From Eggerthellaceae bacterium (lineage in GTDB: Bacteria; Actinomycetota; Coriobacteriia; Coriobacteriales; Eggerthellaceae), in the NCBI GenBank assembly GCA_017960005.1, contig JAGCZM010000052.1:1-15882 (forward strand): a stretch of DNA of 15,882 bases. Direction: 5' to 3'. Made by a program: the position numbers and the translations under genes. Positions 7,361 through 13,911 of the stretch are shown piece after piece. Every line of letters starts with the position of its first letter. The stretch's first letter is position 1. The notes beneath the pieces were generated by a model. That model was not told the origin of the DNA. It searched no databases and was given only the letters and a program-made list of their open reading frames with translations.

Positions 7361-7372
7361 TGCCCGAAGCGA

Positions 7373-7627
7373 TTACCTGACGGCCACGCTTTTGACATCC
7401 ATCAACTCGAAGCGATACTTCTGGGAAACATCGGGATATTTCTCCTTGTCGACCTCGCTCATAAACATCTTCAACGGTCGAATCGACAAAGTCCCCTCTC
7501 CGTAGAGTTTGCGATAGACGACAAAGGGCTCATCGGTTTCGGAATCGAATGCGATGTCCTCGACCAAATAGCAATCTCCCTTGAAATGCCGATATATCCG
7601 ATGCAGCTGTATTTGGCGCTCTTCCAT
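7373..7627 (-). CDS. DUF1653 family protein
   Basis: An 84-residue cytoplasmic protein filled almost entirely by the DUF1653 pattern: IYRHFKGDCYLVEDIAFDSE (11-30), FVVYRKLYGEG (35-45), RPLKMFMSEVDKEKYPDVSQ (50-69) and YRFE. The family is widespread in bacteria, sometimes alone and sometimes fused to other domains; its function is not established. The ATG at 7627 has AGGGAG at a good distance. It is single, upstream of the tRNA-Lys promoter and divergent from the membrane-protein gene. Codon use resembles its neighbours. Confidence 0.9.
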   Translation of the reverse strand: MEERQIQLHRIYRHFKGDCYLVEDIAFDSETDEPFVVYRKLYGEGTLSIRPLKMFMSEVDKEKYPDVSQKYRFELMDVKSVAVR

Positions 7628-7748
7628 GTTTTGCTCCCTTCGTTTTTAAAGAATCGGCTTGTCGGGATATATTGTGGTGGGGATACGGGCAACGCGACAC
7701 CGATATTTCGTTTATGGCGGACTAAAAACAAAAACTCAATACAGGATA

Positions 7749-7775
7749 TTGCGAGCGCAAAAGCATATATATAAT
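7749..7775 (+). promoter_or_regulatory. Promoter of the membrane-protein gene
   Basis: A perfect TATAAT at 7770-7775 lies 39 bp before the ATG at 7814. TTGCGA at 7749-7754 is the best -35 but gives a short 15-bp spacer. The -35 region is an inverted repeat (TTGCG-AG-CGCAA, 7749-7760), a possible operator. The rest of 7628-7813 shows nothing else clear, apart from a weak minus-strand promoter for the DUF1653 gene. Confidence 0.45.
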
Positions 7776-7813
7776 GCAAGCGAAGAAAACTTACTCAAAA
7801 GAAAGGAGGCGAT

Positions 7814-8260
7814 ATGGCCGTCAGATTGGTAAGAGCGATTCCCGCCATCATTGTGTTGGCCGTCATCGCCTTCATCATCTTTTTGGTGGTGCAAGCCAAA
7901 TACTCTTCAAACCGCGCCAAAGAAATACTCATCAAGGTCTTTACGGTATTTTTCATAATACTGGGATCGATATGCGCGCTGGCATGCATCTACGCTCTCA
8001 TCGACCGAAACGAAATCGGTCTGGATATCGCGTTGGCGTTTTTGATTTTGTGCCTCATCGGCTTGGGCATCACGCTTTGGTGCAGGCATGTCTTTTTGAA
8101 ACACAACCCCCATTACTCGTTTAAAGCGCAAAAAGCCGAAGTAAACGAGCATGAAGACGACGCAAAAACCCAGGCCGGTCCCAACGCCCAAGTCGATCCG
8201 GTTCGCCTGGCCATGCTTCTTGCCCGCCTCGCGTCGTTTTTCAGGGGCGGACGTATATAA
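7814..8260 (+). CDS. Unrecognised three-helix membrane protein
   Basis: A 148-residue protein I do not recognise. Three hydrophobic helices are evident at about 8-27, 40-63 and 69-92. They are followed by a charged and polar tail (95-127) rich in Lys, Glu, Asp and His, and a short C-terminal amphipathic segment LAMLLARLASFFRGG (132-146). A basic segment (28-39) lies between helices one and two. There are no enzyme motifs. The start is well supported by AAAGGAGG eight bases before the ATG. The next item on the strand is tRNA-Arg, with its own promoter, so the gene appears to stand alone. No function is proposed; a small envelope or regulatory membrane protein is as far as the sequence goes. 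Confidence 0.8.
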   Translation: MAVRLVRAIPAIIVLAVIAFIIFLVVQAKYSSNRAKEILIKVFTVFFIILGSICALACIYALIDRNEIGLDIALAFLILCLIGLGITLWCRHVFLKHNPHYSFKAQKAEVNEHEDDAKTQAGPNAQVDPVRLAMLLARLASFFRGGRI

Positions 8261-8265
8261 AAACA

Positions 8266-8294
8266 TTGACATCATTTCCAAACACTGCAAAAAT
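8266..8294 (+). promoter_or_regulatory. Promoter of tRNA-Arg
   Basis: A consensus TTGACA (8266-8271), a 17-bp spacer and an AAAAAT -10 (8289-8294) preceded by TG, an extended -10. The start would fall around 8301. Immediately after it lies a 6-bp hairpin (TTGCCG, five Ts, CGGCAA; 8300-8316) in the tRNA leader. Confidence 0.55.
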
Positions 8295-8322
8295 TGCCGT
8301 TGCCGTTTTTCGGCAAGGACGT

Positions 8323-8399
8323 GCGCCCTTACCTCAGCTGGATAGAGGGACTGACTACGAATCAGTATGTCGAGGGTTCGAATCCCCCAGGGCGCACCA
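8323..8399 (+). tRNA. tRNA-Arg (anticodon ACG), CCA encoded
   Basis: A cloverleaf with acceptor GCGCCCT/AGGGCGC, discriminator A and CCA, D stem CCTC/GAGG, anticodon stem ACTGA/TCAGT with loop CTACGAA, and T loop TTCGAAT. The T stem GAGGG/CCCCC has an A-C mismatch at the second pair. ACG tRNA-Arg is the classical substrate of TadA, which converts A34 to inosine; tadA itself lies at 10607-11113. Confidence 0.96.
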
Positions 8400-8410
8400 C
8401 CCCGCATCCA

Positions 8411-8440
8411 AAGCCTCCGCAAATCGGAGGCTTTTGTTTT
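8411..8440 (+). terminator. Rho-independent terminator of tRNA-Arg
   Basis: A perfect 9-bp stem AAGCCTCCG/CGGAGGCTT with the 5-nt loop CAAAT, followed by TTGTTTT, begins 12 bp after the tRNA. Confidence 0.92.
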
Positions 8441-8466
8441 ATGCGGACATCTCTTTTCTTTATAAT
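8438..8466 (+). promoter_or_regulatory. Promoter of the acyltransferase gene
   Basis: A perfect TATAAT (8461-8466) lies 45 bp before the chosen ATG. The -35 box, 17 bp upstream, is the weak TTTATG (8438-8443) and overlaps the terminator T-run. Confidence 0.4.
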
Positions 8467-8510
8467 TTCGCAAAACACACGATGTGTTTTATCCGATCCG
8501 AGGGACGGAC

Positions 8511-9524
8511 ATGAAGAAAAATTTCGATGCGGTTGATTTGGCCAAACTGGTTGCGAGCATCCTGATATTCGCGATGCATTTTTCCGCATTGAGCGATTTC
8601 GGAAACGCTTATCTGTTCGTCGAGATAATCTGCCGCTGGGGTGTACCGTTTTTCTTCATTGCCTCCGCGTTTTTCCTGTTTTCCAAATCAGAAAACGGCA
8701 ACATCTCCAAACAGCGCCTCATCGATTATGTCAAACGCATCTTTTACTTATATCTGGCATGGGCAATCATCAATGTCCTCAACATCGTCTATCTGAGGAT
8801 TTACACGCCCGGGTATACGCAACTTTCTACATACCTTTGTTTTATCAGAGACATATTCATCTCCTCGACGTTCAGCGGATCGTGGTTCTTGGTCGGATGC
8901 ATGTTTGCGGCCTGGCTGATATACGTGCTTTCCAAAAAACTCAAAACCTCTGTCATCTTGGCCCTCACCTTCGTGCTGTACGCGATTACAGCGATATCTT
9001 CCGTTTACGGGAATGCGGTCACGGGTCAAATATCCGCCGTCCTCGATTTCCTGAAATTCCCCTGGAACATATTCACGGCATGTTTTTATTTCGCACTGGG
9101 CAAATACGCCTGCGAGCGCCAAGAAAAACTGCTTTCGGTGTTCAAACGTCCGTTAAGCATCATCCTGGCAATCGTTTTCTTTGCCTTGTTTGCCGGCGAA
9201 GTGATCGTTTCGTTTAACTTGGGCTTCCTTCGCTACACCGATGTGGGTTTCTTCGTCGCCCCGAGCGCGTTCATGCTGTTTTTGGTATGTCTGCAATCGA
9301 ACATCAAACTCAAGAACAACATCATCATGCGCAAGATGAGCATCATCATTTACGTGAGTTTCGGAAACCTGCTTTTGGTACGCGGCTTTTTGAAGCGCAT
9401 CGTCGGATTGACGGCAAACTTACCGCTTTATCTCATCTGTTTTGCGCTGTCCTTGCTGATTTGTTTTGTCGTTTTGCAGCTGCAGAAGAAAACAAATCGG
9501 CGCTGGGTCAACTACCTTACCTAA
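8511..9524 (+). CDS. Acyltransferase family 3 membrane protein
   Basis: An integral membrane protein of 337 residues and about ten predicted helices, of the acyltransferase-3 (OafA/YrhL) family, which transfers acetyl or other acyl groups to cell-surface sugars or polymers. Support: the opening DAVDLAKLVASILIFAMHFS (6-25) contains the family's conserved histidine (His23) in the first helix, and RWGVPFFFIASAFFLF (42-57) is the typical second motif. The rest is hydrophobic helices with few loops, as in the family. The ATG at 8511 follows GAGGGA; an in-frame ATG nine codons earlier has no ribosome site. It stands alone and converges with ispE, its stop only 6 bp away. The acceptor cannot be told from the context. 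Confidence 0.85.
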   Translation: MKKNFDAVDLAKLVASILIFAMHFSALSDFGNAYLFVEIICRWGVPFFFIASAFFLFSKSENGNISKQRLIDYVKRIFYLYLAWAIINVLNIVYLRIYTPGYTQLSTYLCFIRDIFISSTFSGSWFLVGCMFAAWLIYVLSKKLKTSVILALTFVLYAITAISSVYGNAVTGQISAVLDFLKFPWNIFTACFYFALGKYACERQEKLLSVFKRPLSIILAIVFFALFAGEVIVSFNLGFLRYTDVGFFVAPSAFMLFLVCLQSNIKLKNNIIMRKMSIIIYVSFGNLLLVRGFLKRIVGLTANLPLYLICFALSLLICFVVLQLQKKTNRRWVNYLT

Positions 9525-9530
9525 AACCCG

Positions 9531-10610
9531 TCAGGTGGGAATGATTGCCGCGCGGGTGCGCGCGAACATCGTCGCACGTGTCCAATAACCGCGCAACGCC
9601 GCCTCCCCGGAAAGCTTCGATGCCGAAGCGTAGTCCTCCGTCACCGCAAAATACGCCGATCCGCTTCCGCTCAGCAACACTTCTTTGACGCCGGGTCTGG
9701 AAGCTATCCATGATTTGAGATCGATCAGTTCGGGTGCGATGGTCTCCGAAGCGATTGCCAGATTGTTGAACATTGCGATTTTGTTTGCATCATCAACCGA
9801 ATCATCCAAACAAATCCGCTGAACCCCGTTTTCATCGTCAAGCTCGTCAAACACCCGATAAGCCTGCGCCGTGGAGACACCGATTTCCGGTTTGATCAAA
9901 ACGACGAATCCGTCTTTGGGTTTGAGGCTGCGAACAAACACGTCTCCCCTGCTTTTGTATACGCCCGCTCCCCCGCGCAGAAAAAACGCGACGTCCGATC
10001 CGAGCTCTTGAGCACACCTCTCCAGGGTTTCAAACGACTTCCACGAGACAACAGACGTATCTTCGCTTAACCCGAACAACTTGGCCATGCCGATCAATAC
10101 CGCCGCCCCATCGGAGGAACCGCCGGCAAGACCGGCCTGAGCAGGAATATGCTTTTCGACAAAGATGTCGAGAACGCAGGATTTCTTGATATCGAAGGCG
10201 TTTGCAAACGTATCCACCGCTTTAAACACCATGTTGTTTTCTATGGCGACTTCAACCTCGGGCAGTGATTCTTTGGGAATGAAGTTGATTCGTACCACGA
10301 TGTTTTTGTCCGGGCCGGCACAGGCGATGTTTGATTGCCCGGCAAGCGATTTGTTTTTGACATCGGCAGCTTCATCGCCCTGCAAGGGACTCAAATAAAC
10401 GACATCGTGCAAAGCAAGACTCTGGAACACCGAATCCAACTCATGGAATCCGGTATCGTTTTTCTTCCCCACGTTCAAAACCAGATTGACCTTGGCGGGA
10501 GCCATGACCGCAACGGTGTTTGACGAGGATCCGAGCGCATCCCCGAGCTGCGTTGAGCGGGCCAACGCAACCATATCCACTTTGTTTTTATCGGTGATAC
10601 TCATAATCAT
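9531..10610 (-). CDS. ispE: 4-diphosphocytidyl-2-C-methyl-D-erythritol kinase
   Basis: GHMP-family kinase that phosphorylates CDP-methylerythritol in the MEP isoprenoid pathway. Key motifs: APAKVNLVLNVGKKNDTGFH (37-56) with Lys40 and Asn42, the glycine-rich ATP loop PAQAGLAGGSSDGAA (156-170), Asp206 in LGSDVAFFLRGGAG (203-216), and SGSGSAYFAV (314-323). At 359 residues it is longer than the usual 280-320: 36 residues precede the first conserved motif. I chose the ATG at 10610 because it overlaps the tadA stop as ATGA, suggesting translational coupling; no other start has a ribosome site. An internal ATG just before APAKVN would give a standard-length protein but also lacks one. Confidence 0.94.
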   Translation of the reverse strand: MIMSITDKNKVDMVALARSTQLGDALGSSSNTVAVMAPAKVNLVLNVGKKNDTGFHELDSVFQSLALHDVVYLSPLQGDEAADVKNKSLAGQSNIACAGPDKNIVVRINFIPKESLPEVEVAIENNMVFKAVDTFANAFDIKKSCVLDIFVEKHIPAQAGLAGGSSDGAAVLIGMAKLFGLSEDTSVVSWKSFETLERCAQELGSDVAFFLRGGAGVYKSRGDVFVRSLKPKDGFVVLIKPEIGVSTAQAYRVFDELDDENGVQRICLDDSVDDANKIAMFNNLAIASETIAPELIDLKSWIASRPGVKEVLLSGSGSAYFAVTEDYASASKLSGEAALRGYWTRATMFARTRAAIIPT

Positions 10611-11113
10611 TCGCAATCGGATTGTTTGTTTTTGCGTTTAGAGGAGAAATAGTCGCTCAGCAGTTTGCCGCACTCGTCGGCACAAACACCGGACGTCACC
10701 TCAAACGTATGATTGAGACGCTCATCGGCATGAATCCGATAAAGAGTGCCCAGAGCGCCTGCCTTGGGATCGGATGCCCCGAACACGCAACGATCGATGC
10801 GGGATTGGTGCATCAAACCGGCACACATGATGCAGGGCTCCAGCGTGACATAGACGGTGCAGCCGGTCAGTCTCCAAGAGCCCAATTCCTCCGATGCTTG
10901 TTGCATGGCCAAAAACTCGGCATGTGCGGAGGGACTTGCGAGGGTTTCTCTTAAGTTAAACGCCTTGGCCAACACCCGCTCGGGTTCGATGAACTTGTCC
11001 GTTGCTTTATCGCGCAGGTGATACACGACCACCGCACCGATGGGAACTTCATCTTGTGCGGCAGCGCATTTTGCCTGTTCTATGGCCATCTGCATGTAAG
11101 CGATATCATCCAT
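10607..11113 (-). CDS. tadA: tRNA-specific adenosine deaminase
   Basis: Deaminates adenosine 34 of tRNA-Arg(ACG) to inosine so it can read CGU, CGC and CGA. The zinc deaminase site is complete: HAE (64-66, with His64 and Glu66) and PCIMC (93-97, with Cys94 and Cys97). Residues about 32-52, between the first strand and HAE, are longer than in the E. coli protein as I recall it. At 168 residues the size is normal. The start is uncertain: an ATG at 11122 (three residues longer) falls inside the predicted -10 box, while the ATG at 11113 begins one base after the predicted transcription start, suggesting a leaderless mRNA. No ribosome site precedes either. It overlaps ispE by 4 bp. Its tRNA substrate is encoded at 8323-8399. 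Confidence 0.94.
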   Translation of the reverse strand: MDDIAYMQMAIEQAKCAAAQDEVPIGAVVVYHLRDKATDKFIEPERVLAKAFNLRETLASPSAHAEFLAMQQASEELGSWRLTGCTVYVTLEPCIMCAGLMHQSRIDRCVFGASDPKAGALGTLYRIHADERLNHTFEVTSGVCADECGKLLSDYFSSKRKNKQSDCE

Positions 11114-11120
11114 GTGGTGC

Positions 11121-11149
11121 ATTATATGGTATTAAGTGATTGATGAAAC
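11121..11149 (-). promoter_or_regulatory. Promoter of tadA-ispE
   Basis: On the minus strand, a perfect TATAAT (11126-11121) lies 17 bp from a weak GTTTCA (11149-11144). Start is predicted near 11114-11113, right at the tadA ATG. Confidence 0.5.
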
Positions 11150-11198
11150 CTTCCGTGCCCAAACGACAATCAACACAAGCAAATCGGCATATTTGCGG

Positions 11199-11204
11199 TA
11201 TCAT
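11199..11204 (+). promoter_or_regulatory. Possible -10 element of tRNA-Ser(TGA)
   Basis: TATCAT lies 18 bp before the tRNA; no convincing -35 was found 16-18 bp upstream. It is flanked by the inverted repeat TGCGGT/ACCGCA, possibly chance. Confidence 0.3.
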
Positions 11205-11222
11205 ATGCAACCGCATTTTGAA

Positions 11223-11310
11223 GGAGGATTGGCCGAGGGGTTGAAGGCGGCAGTCTTGAAAACTGTTATGCCGAAAGGCATCGTGGGTTCAAATCCTACA
11301 TCCTCCGCCA
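11223..11310 (+). tRNA. tRNA-Ser (anticodon TGA), CCA encoded
   Basis: A class II cloverleaf with acceptor GGAGGAT/ATCCTCC, discriminator G and CCA, anticodon stem closing the loop CTTGAAA (anticodon TGA), and a long variable arm with hairpin ATGCC-GAAA-GGCAT. The T loop is TTCAAAT. A second tRNA-Ser follows at 11430 as a separate unit. Confidence 0.97.
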
Positions 11311-11318
11311 CAAAAACA

Positions 11319-11353
11319 AAAAGGTCCCGGAACTTTTGATCTCGGGACCTTTT
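11319..11353 (+). terminator. Terminator of tRNA-Ser(TGA)
   Basis: An 11-bp perfect inverted repeat AAAAGGTCCCG/CGGGACCTTTT with a 13-nt loop. The A-run and T-run flank the stem, so it could act on either strand. Confidence 0.85.
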
Positions 11354-11383
11354 CGATAAGGGGTCCAAATAATCATTCCTCGC

Positions 11384-11411
11384 TTGTGGATGGTTCACTT
11401 TGTATTAAAAT
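11384..11411 (+). promoter_or_regulatory. Promoter of tRNA-Ser(GCT)
   Basis: TTGTGG (11384-11389), a 16-bp spacer and TAAAAT (11406-11411). Predicted start is about 12 nt before the mature tRNA. Confidence 0.5.
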
Positions 11412-11429
11412 GCATATCCCTACGGATTT

Positions 11430-11520
11430 GGAGAGTTGACCGAGAGGCCGAAGGTGCTCGCCTGCTAAGTGAGTATGCCCCACAAGGGCATCCAGGGTTC
11501 GAATCCCTGACTCTCCGCCA
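11430..11520 (+). tRNA. tRNA-Ser (anticodon GCT), CCA encoded
   Basis: A class II cloverleaf with acceptor GGAGAGT/ACTCTCC, discriminator G and CCA, anticodon stem CTCGC/GTGAG (one wobble) with loop CTGCTAA (anticodon GCT), long variable arm with TGCCC/GGGCA hairpin, and T arm CAGGG-TTCGAAT-CCCTG. It has its own promoter and terminator, independent of the tRNA-Ser(TGA) gene. Confidence 0.97.
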
Positions 11521-11537
11521 CCGTGCGCATTCACATG

Positions 11538-11567
11538 ACGTCCCGTTTATCGGGACGTTTTGTTTTT
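11538..11567 (+). terminator. Terminator of tRNA-Ser(GCT)
   Basis: A perfect 8-bp stem ACGTCCCG/CGGGACGT, 5-nt loop TTTAT, then TTTGTTTTT. Confidence 0.92.
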
Positions 11568-11580
11568 AAATCCCCTTTCC

Positions 11581-11610
11581 TTGCAATCCTTTGTCCCGCT
11601 ATGCCATCAT
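11581..11610 (+). promoter_or_regulatory. Promoter of the thiamine salvage operon
   Basis: TTGCAA (11581-11586), an 18-bp spacer and CATCAT (11605-11610) preceded by TG (extended -10). The start would fall near 11617, a few bases before the riboswitch P1 stem. Confidence 0.5.
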
Positions 11611-11621
11611 GTTGCATGAAT

Positions 11622-11721
11622 CAAACATCGGGGGAGCTTGTGTGACAGGCTGAGAGGAAGTATTCAACTTCGACCCTTTACCTGATTCGGGTAATGCCGA
11701 CGTAGGGAGTATCGATTGTTT
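11622..11721 (+). ncRNA. TPP riboswitch (THI element)
   Basis: Binds thiamine pyrophosphate in the nascent mRNA. The conserved core is present: the 5' GGGGGAGC (11630-11637), GGCTGAGAGG (11648-11657), ACCCTTTACCTGAT (11683-11686 region following the P3 arm GAAGTATTCAACTTC), and GGGTAATGCCGACGTAGGGAG (11689-11709). P1 is formed by AAACATCG near 11624 and CGATTGTTT near 11713 with one bulged base. The P3 extension is short, so this is a compact form. It precedes a thiamine gene operon and a transcription terminator, giving an OFF switch. Confidence 0.97.
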
Positions 11722-11729
11722 TTCGTTTG

Positions 11730-11762
11730 CTTCCCCGCGTCGTTTATCCGGGGAAGTTTTTT
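11730..11762 (+). terminator. TPP-controlled terminator with competing antiterminator
   Basis: Terminator: a perfect 8-bp stem CTTCCCCG/CGGGGAAG, 11-nt loop, then TTTTTT. The 5' arm and loop (11730-11742) are also complementary to the 3' conserved part of the riboswitch (11698-11709, CGACGTAGGGAG), with one mismatch and two wobbles. The two pairings exclude each other. Without TPP the antiterminator can form and the operon is read; with TPP the aptamer holds its 3' segment and the terminator forms. Confidence 0.88.
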
Positions 11763-11777
11763 GTATCGGAGAGAAAA

Positions 11778-12605
11778 ATGATCGATCTCAAACATTGTCT
11801 TGAATCTTTACGCGCCAATACGCCGCTGGTTCACAACATCACCAACTATGTGACGGTAAACGACTGCGCCAACATTCTTTTGGCATGCGGGGGATCCCCC
11901 ATCATGTCGGACGACAAAAACGACGTGGAAGACATCACCGGCATCTGCGGCGGTCTCAACATCAATATCGGCACATTAAACGCCGCCACCATCGAATCGA
12001 TGTTTTTGGCAGGCAAAAAAGCAAACGAACTGGGCCATCCCGTTTTGCTCGACCCGGTCGGAGCCGGAGCGTCCAAGCTTCGCAGCAATGCCGCAAACGA
12101 ACTCATCAAGCAGATAAAGTTCTCCGTCATACGCGGCAACATCTCCGAGATAAAGGCGCTTGCCCAAGGGCTTTCGGGGACAAAAGGCGTGGATGCAAAC
12201 GAAGCCGATGCCGTCAATGCATCCAACATCGACGGCGTCATCGCGTTTGCGAAAGATTTCTCTCTTGCGACAGGGGCCGTCATAGCCATCACCGGGGCAA
12301 CCGATATCGTCACCGACGGCAAGCGCGTATGCATCATATCCAACGGTCATCCCATCATGGGCAAAATCACGGGCGCCGGTTGCATGCTCTCCGCGATGAC
12401 ATGCGCCTATGTCGTTGCCAATCAAAACGATGTGTTTGAGGCAGTATGCACCTCTCTCATCGCCATGGGTATTGCCGGAGAAATCGCATACAAACGCATG
12501 GGTTCTTTGGACGGAAACAGCTCTTTCCGCAACTACCTGATCGATGCCGTCTACAACCTGACATCCGAGCAGCTCCACGAAAGCGCACGTTATGAGCTTC
12601 GTTAA
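11778..12605 (+). CDS. thiM: Hydroxyethylthiazole kinase
   Basis: Phosphorylates 4-methyl-5-(2-hydroxyethyl)thiazole with ATP, salvaging the thiazole half of thiamine. The 275-residue protein has the family's features: PLVHNITNYVTVNDCANILL (16-35), SPIMSDD (40-46), LLDPVGAGAS (90-99), IRGNISEI (118-125) and the anion-hole/catalytic motif ITGAGCMLSA (197-206) with Cys202. The ATG at 11778 has GGAGAG five bases upstream; the open frame runs earlier through the terminator and was not used. First gene after the TPP riboswitch. It overlaps the thiE-HAD gene by 14 bp. Confidence 0.97.
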   Translation: MIDLKHCLESLRANTPLVHNITNYVTVNDCANILLACGGSPIMSDDKNDVEDITGICGGLNINIGTLNAATIESMFLAGKKANELGHPVLLDPVGAGASKLRSNAANELIKQIKFSVIRGNISEIKALAQGLSGTKGVDANEADAVNASNIDGVIAFAKDFSLATGAVIAITGATDIVTDGKRVCIISNGHPIMGKITGAGCMLSAMTCAYVVANQNDVFEAVCTSLIAMGIAGEIAYKRMGSLDGNSSFRNYLIDAVYNLTSEQLHESARYELR

Positions 12606-13911
12606 AAAAATGCTTTCTTTATACGCGGTGACCGACCGCGCATGGTTAAACGGCAGAGACTTGGCCGAAGATGTTGAGTCGGCCCTGCTCGGAGGTGTTA
12701 CCTGCGTACAACTCAGAGAAAAGGATCCGGATACATCCGCGTTCATAAAAGAAGCGAGATGCCTCAAAACTCTTTGCGATGCATACGAGATACCTCTCAT
12801 CATCAACGACAACGTCAACATCGCCATGCAAATCGGTGCTGCCGGCATACATATCGGGCAAAACGACATGCCCGCCGACAAAGCGAGAGCACTGATAGGA
12901 CCCGATATGATCTTGGGAGTGTCGGCGCAAACCGTCAAGCAGGCTCTTGACGCACAGGCCGCAGGTGCGGACTACCTGGGAGTCGGTGCGGTGTTTCCCA
13001 CAGGAACCAAACCCGATGCCGACAACGTTTCTTTGGACATTCTCAAGCAAATCTGCGAAGCGGTATCCATCCCCGTTGTGGCCATCGGCGGCATCAACAA
13101 AGAAAATCTGCCGCTTTTATCCGATACCGGTATCGACGGCGTTGCGGTGGTAAGCGCGATATTCGCACAACCTGACATAGAAAAAGCGGCATCCGATCTC
13201 AAACACGCGGTATCAACCCTTATAAGACCCGCAATAAAAGGAGCGATTTTCGATCTGGACGGAACGCTGCTTGATTCAATCGGCTATTGGCACAAGGCTC
13301 CTTTGCTTTATCTTGAATCCCTGGGCATCCGCGCAAAGCAGGAAACCGCCGAGTTCATATTCTCGATGACCTTGCCGGAGGCCTGCAAATATCTCATCGA
13401 TTGCTTCGGTCTCAACAAAACGCTTGACGATGTCGCCGAAGAAATCAATATCATGATGGAGCGGTTTTATTTGAGAGACATCGACATCAAGCCCGGCGTT
13501 GCCGCCATGCTCGATTCCCTCAAACAAAGAAACATCCCCTGTATCGTGGCAACCGTCACCGATGCCCCCTTGGCCAAAGCGGCCCTGAATCGCCATGGCA
13601 TCCTTGAGTATTTCGAGGACGTGGTGACGGTGGCCGATGTGGGCGGCAGAGGAAAGCTGTTTCCGGATGTGTATGTACGGGCCGCGCAAATCATCGGCAC
13701 CAAGCCCAAACAGACATTGGTGTTCGAAGACGCTCCCCATGCACTCAACACCGCCTCAAAAGCCGGTTTTGTCACCGTGGGAGTGTTTGACAACAGGGGT
13801 AAAAAACACGAAGACGCCGTCAAAGAAAAAAGCGATTATTTCCTTGCAACCTTCGAACAACCTCAAGAAATCCTTGATCTCATCGACATAGAAGATCGGA
13901 GTTTTTCATGA
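12592..13911 (+). CDS. thiE: Thiamine-phosphate synthase fused to a HAD phosphatase
   Basis: One 439-residue frame with two full domains. Residues 1-207 are ThiE, joining HMP-PP and thiazole phosphate into thiamine phosphate (TMP): CVQLREKD (38-45), IINDNVNIA (70-78), GIHIGQND (85-92), LGVSAQT (108-114), [14 protein letters not shown] (130-143), AIGGIN (164-169) and GVAVVSAIF (183-191); all substrate-binding motifs are intact. Residues 214-432 are a HAD hydrolase of the beta-phosphoglucomutase type: [10 protein letters not shown] (220-229, nucleophile Asp221), Thr321 (motif II), Lys355 in RGKLFPDVY (motif III), and FEDAPHAL (378-385, Asp380). The cap lies between motifs I and II. The linker is short (about 207-214). 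Start at 12592 overlaps thiM; a second ATG at 12610 is possible. It overlaps thiD as ATGA. The HAD substrate is unknown; TMP is the leading guess. Confidence 0.93.
   Translation: MSFVKKMLSLYAVTDRAWLNGRDLAEDVESALLGGVTCVQLREKDPDTSAFIKEARCLKTLCDAYEIPLIINDNVNIAMQIGAAGIHIGQNDMPADKARALIGPDMILGVSAQTVKQALDAQAAGADYLGVGAVFPTGTKPDADNVSLDILKQICEAVSIPVVAIGGINKENLPLLSDTGIDGVAVVSAIFAQPDIEKAASDLKHAVSTLIRPAIKGAIFDLDGTLLDSIGYWHKAPLLYLESLGIRAKQETAEFIFSMTLPEACKYLIDCFGLNKTLDDVAEEINIMMERFYLRDIDIKPGVAAMLDSLKQRNIPCIVATVTDAPLAKAALNRHGILEYFEDVVTVADVGGRGKLFPDVYVRAAQIIGTKPKQTLVFEDAPHALNTASKAGFVTVGVFDNRGKKHEDAVKEKSDYFLATFEQPQEILDLIDIEDRSFS

Noticed and set aside
8484..8510. Upstream ATG for the acyltransferase
   Set aside because: No ribosome site; the ATG at 8511 follows GAGGGA and starts the family-like N-terminus.
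11187..11216. Inverted repeat TGCGGT/ACCGCA near the tRNA-Ser(TGA) start as an operator
   Set aside because: Six-base arms with an 11-bp gap are expected by chance in this much sequence, and tRNA genes rarely have operators.
11976..12938. 320-codon minus-strand open frame antisense to thiM and thiE
   Set aside because: Spans two genes with intact motifs on the plus strand; composition is Cys-, His- and Asp-rich nonsense and no start signal is present.
13190..13260. Frameshift or sequencing error that joined ThiE to a separate HAD gene
   Set aside because: The frame runs continuously with normal codon use, no stop or ribosome site lies at the junction, and both domains are complete.
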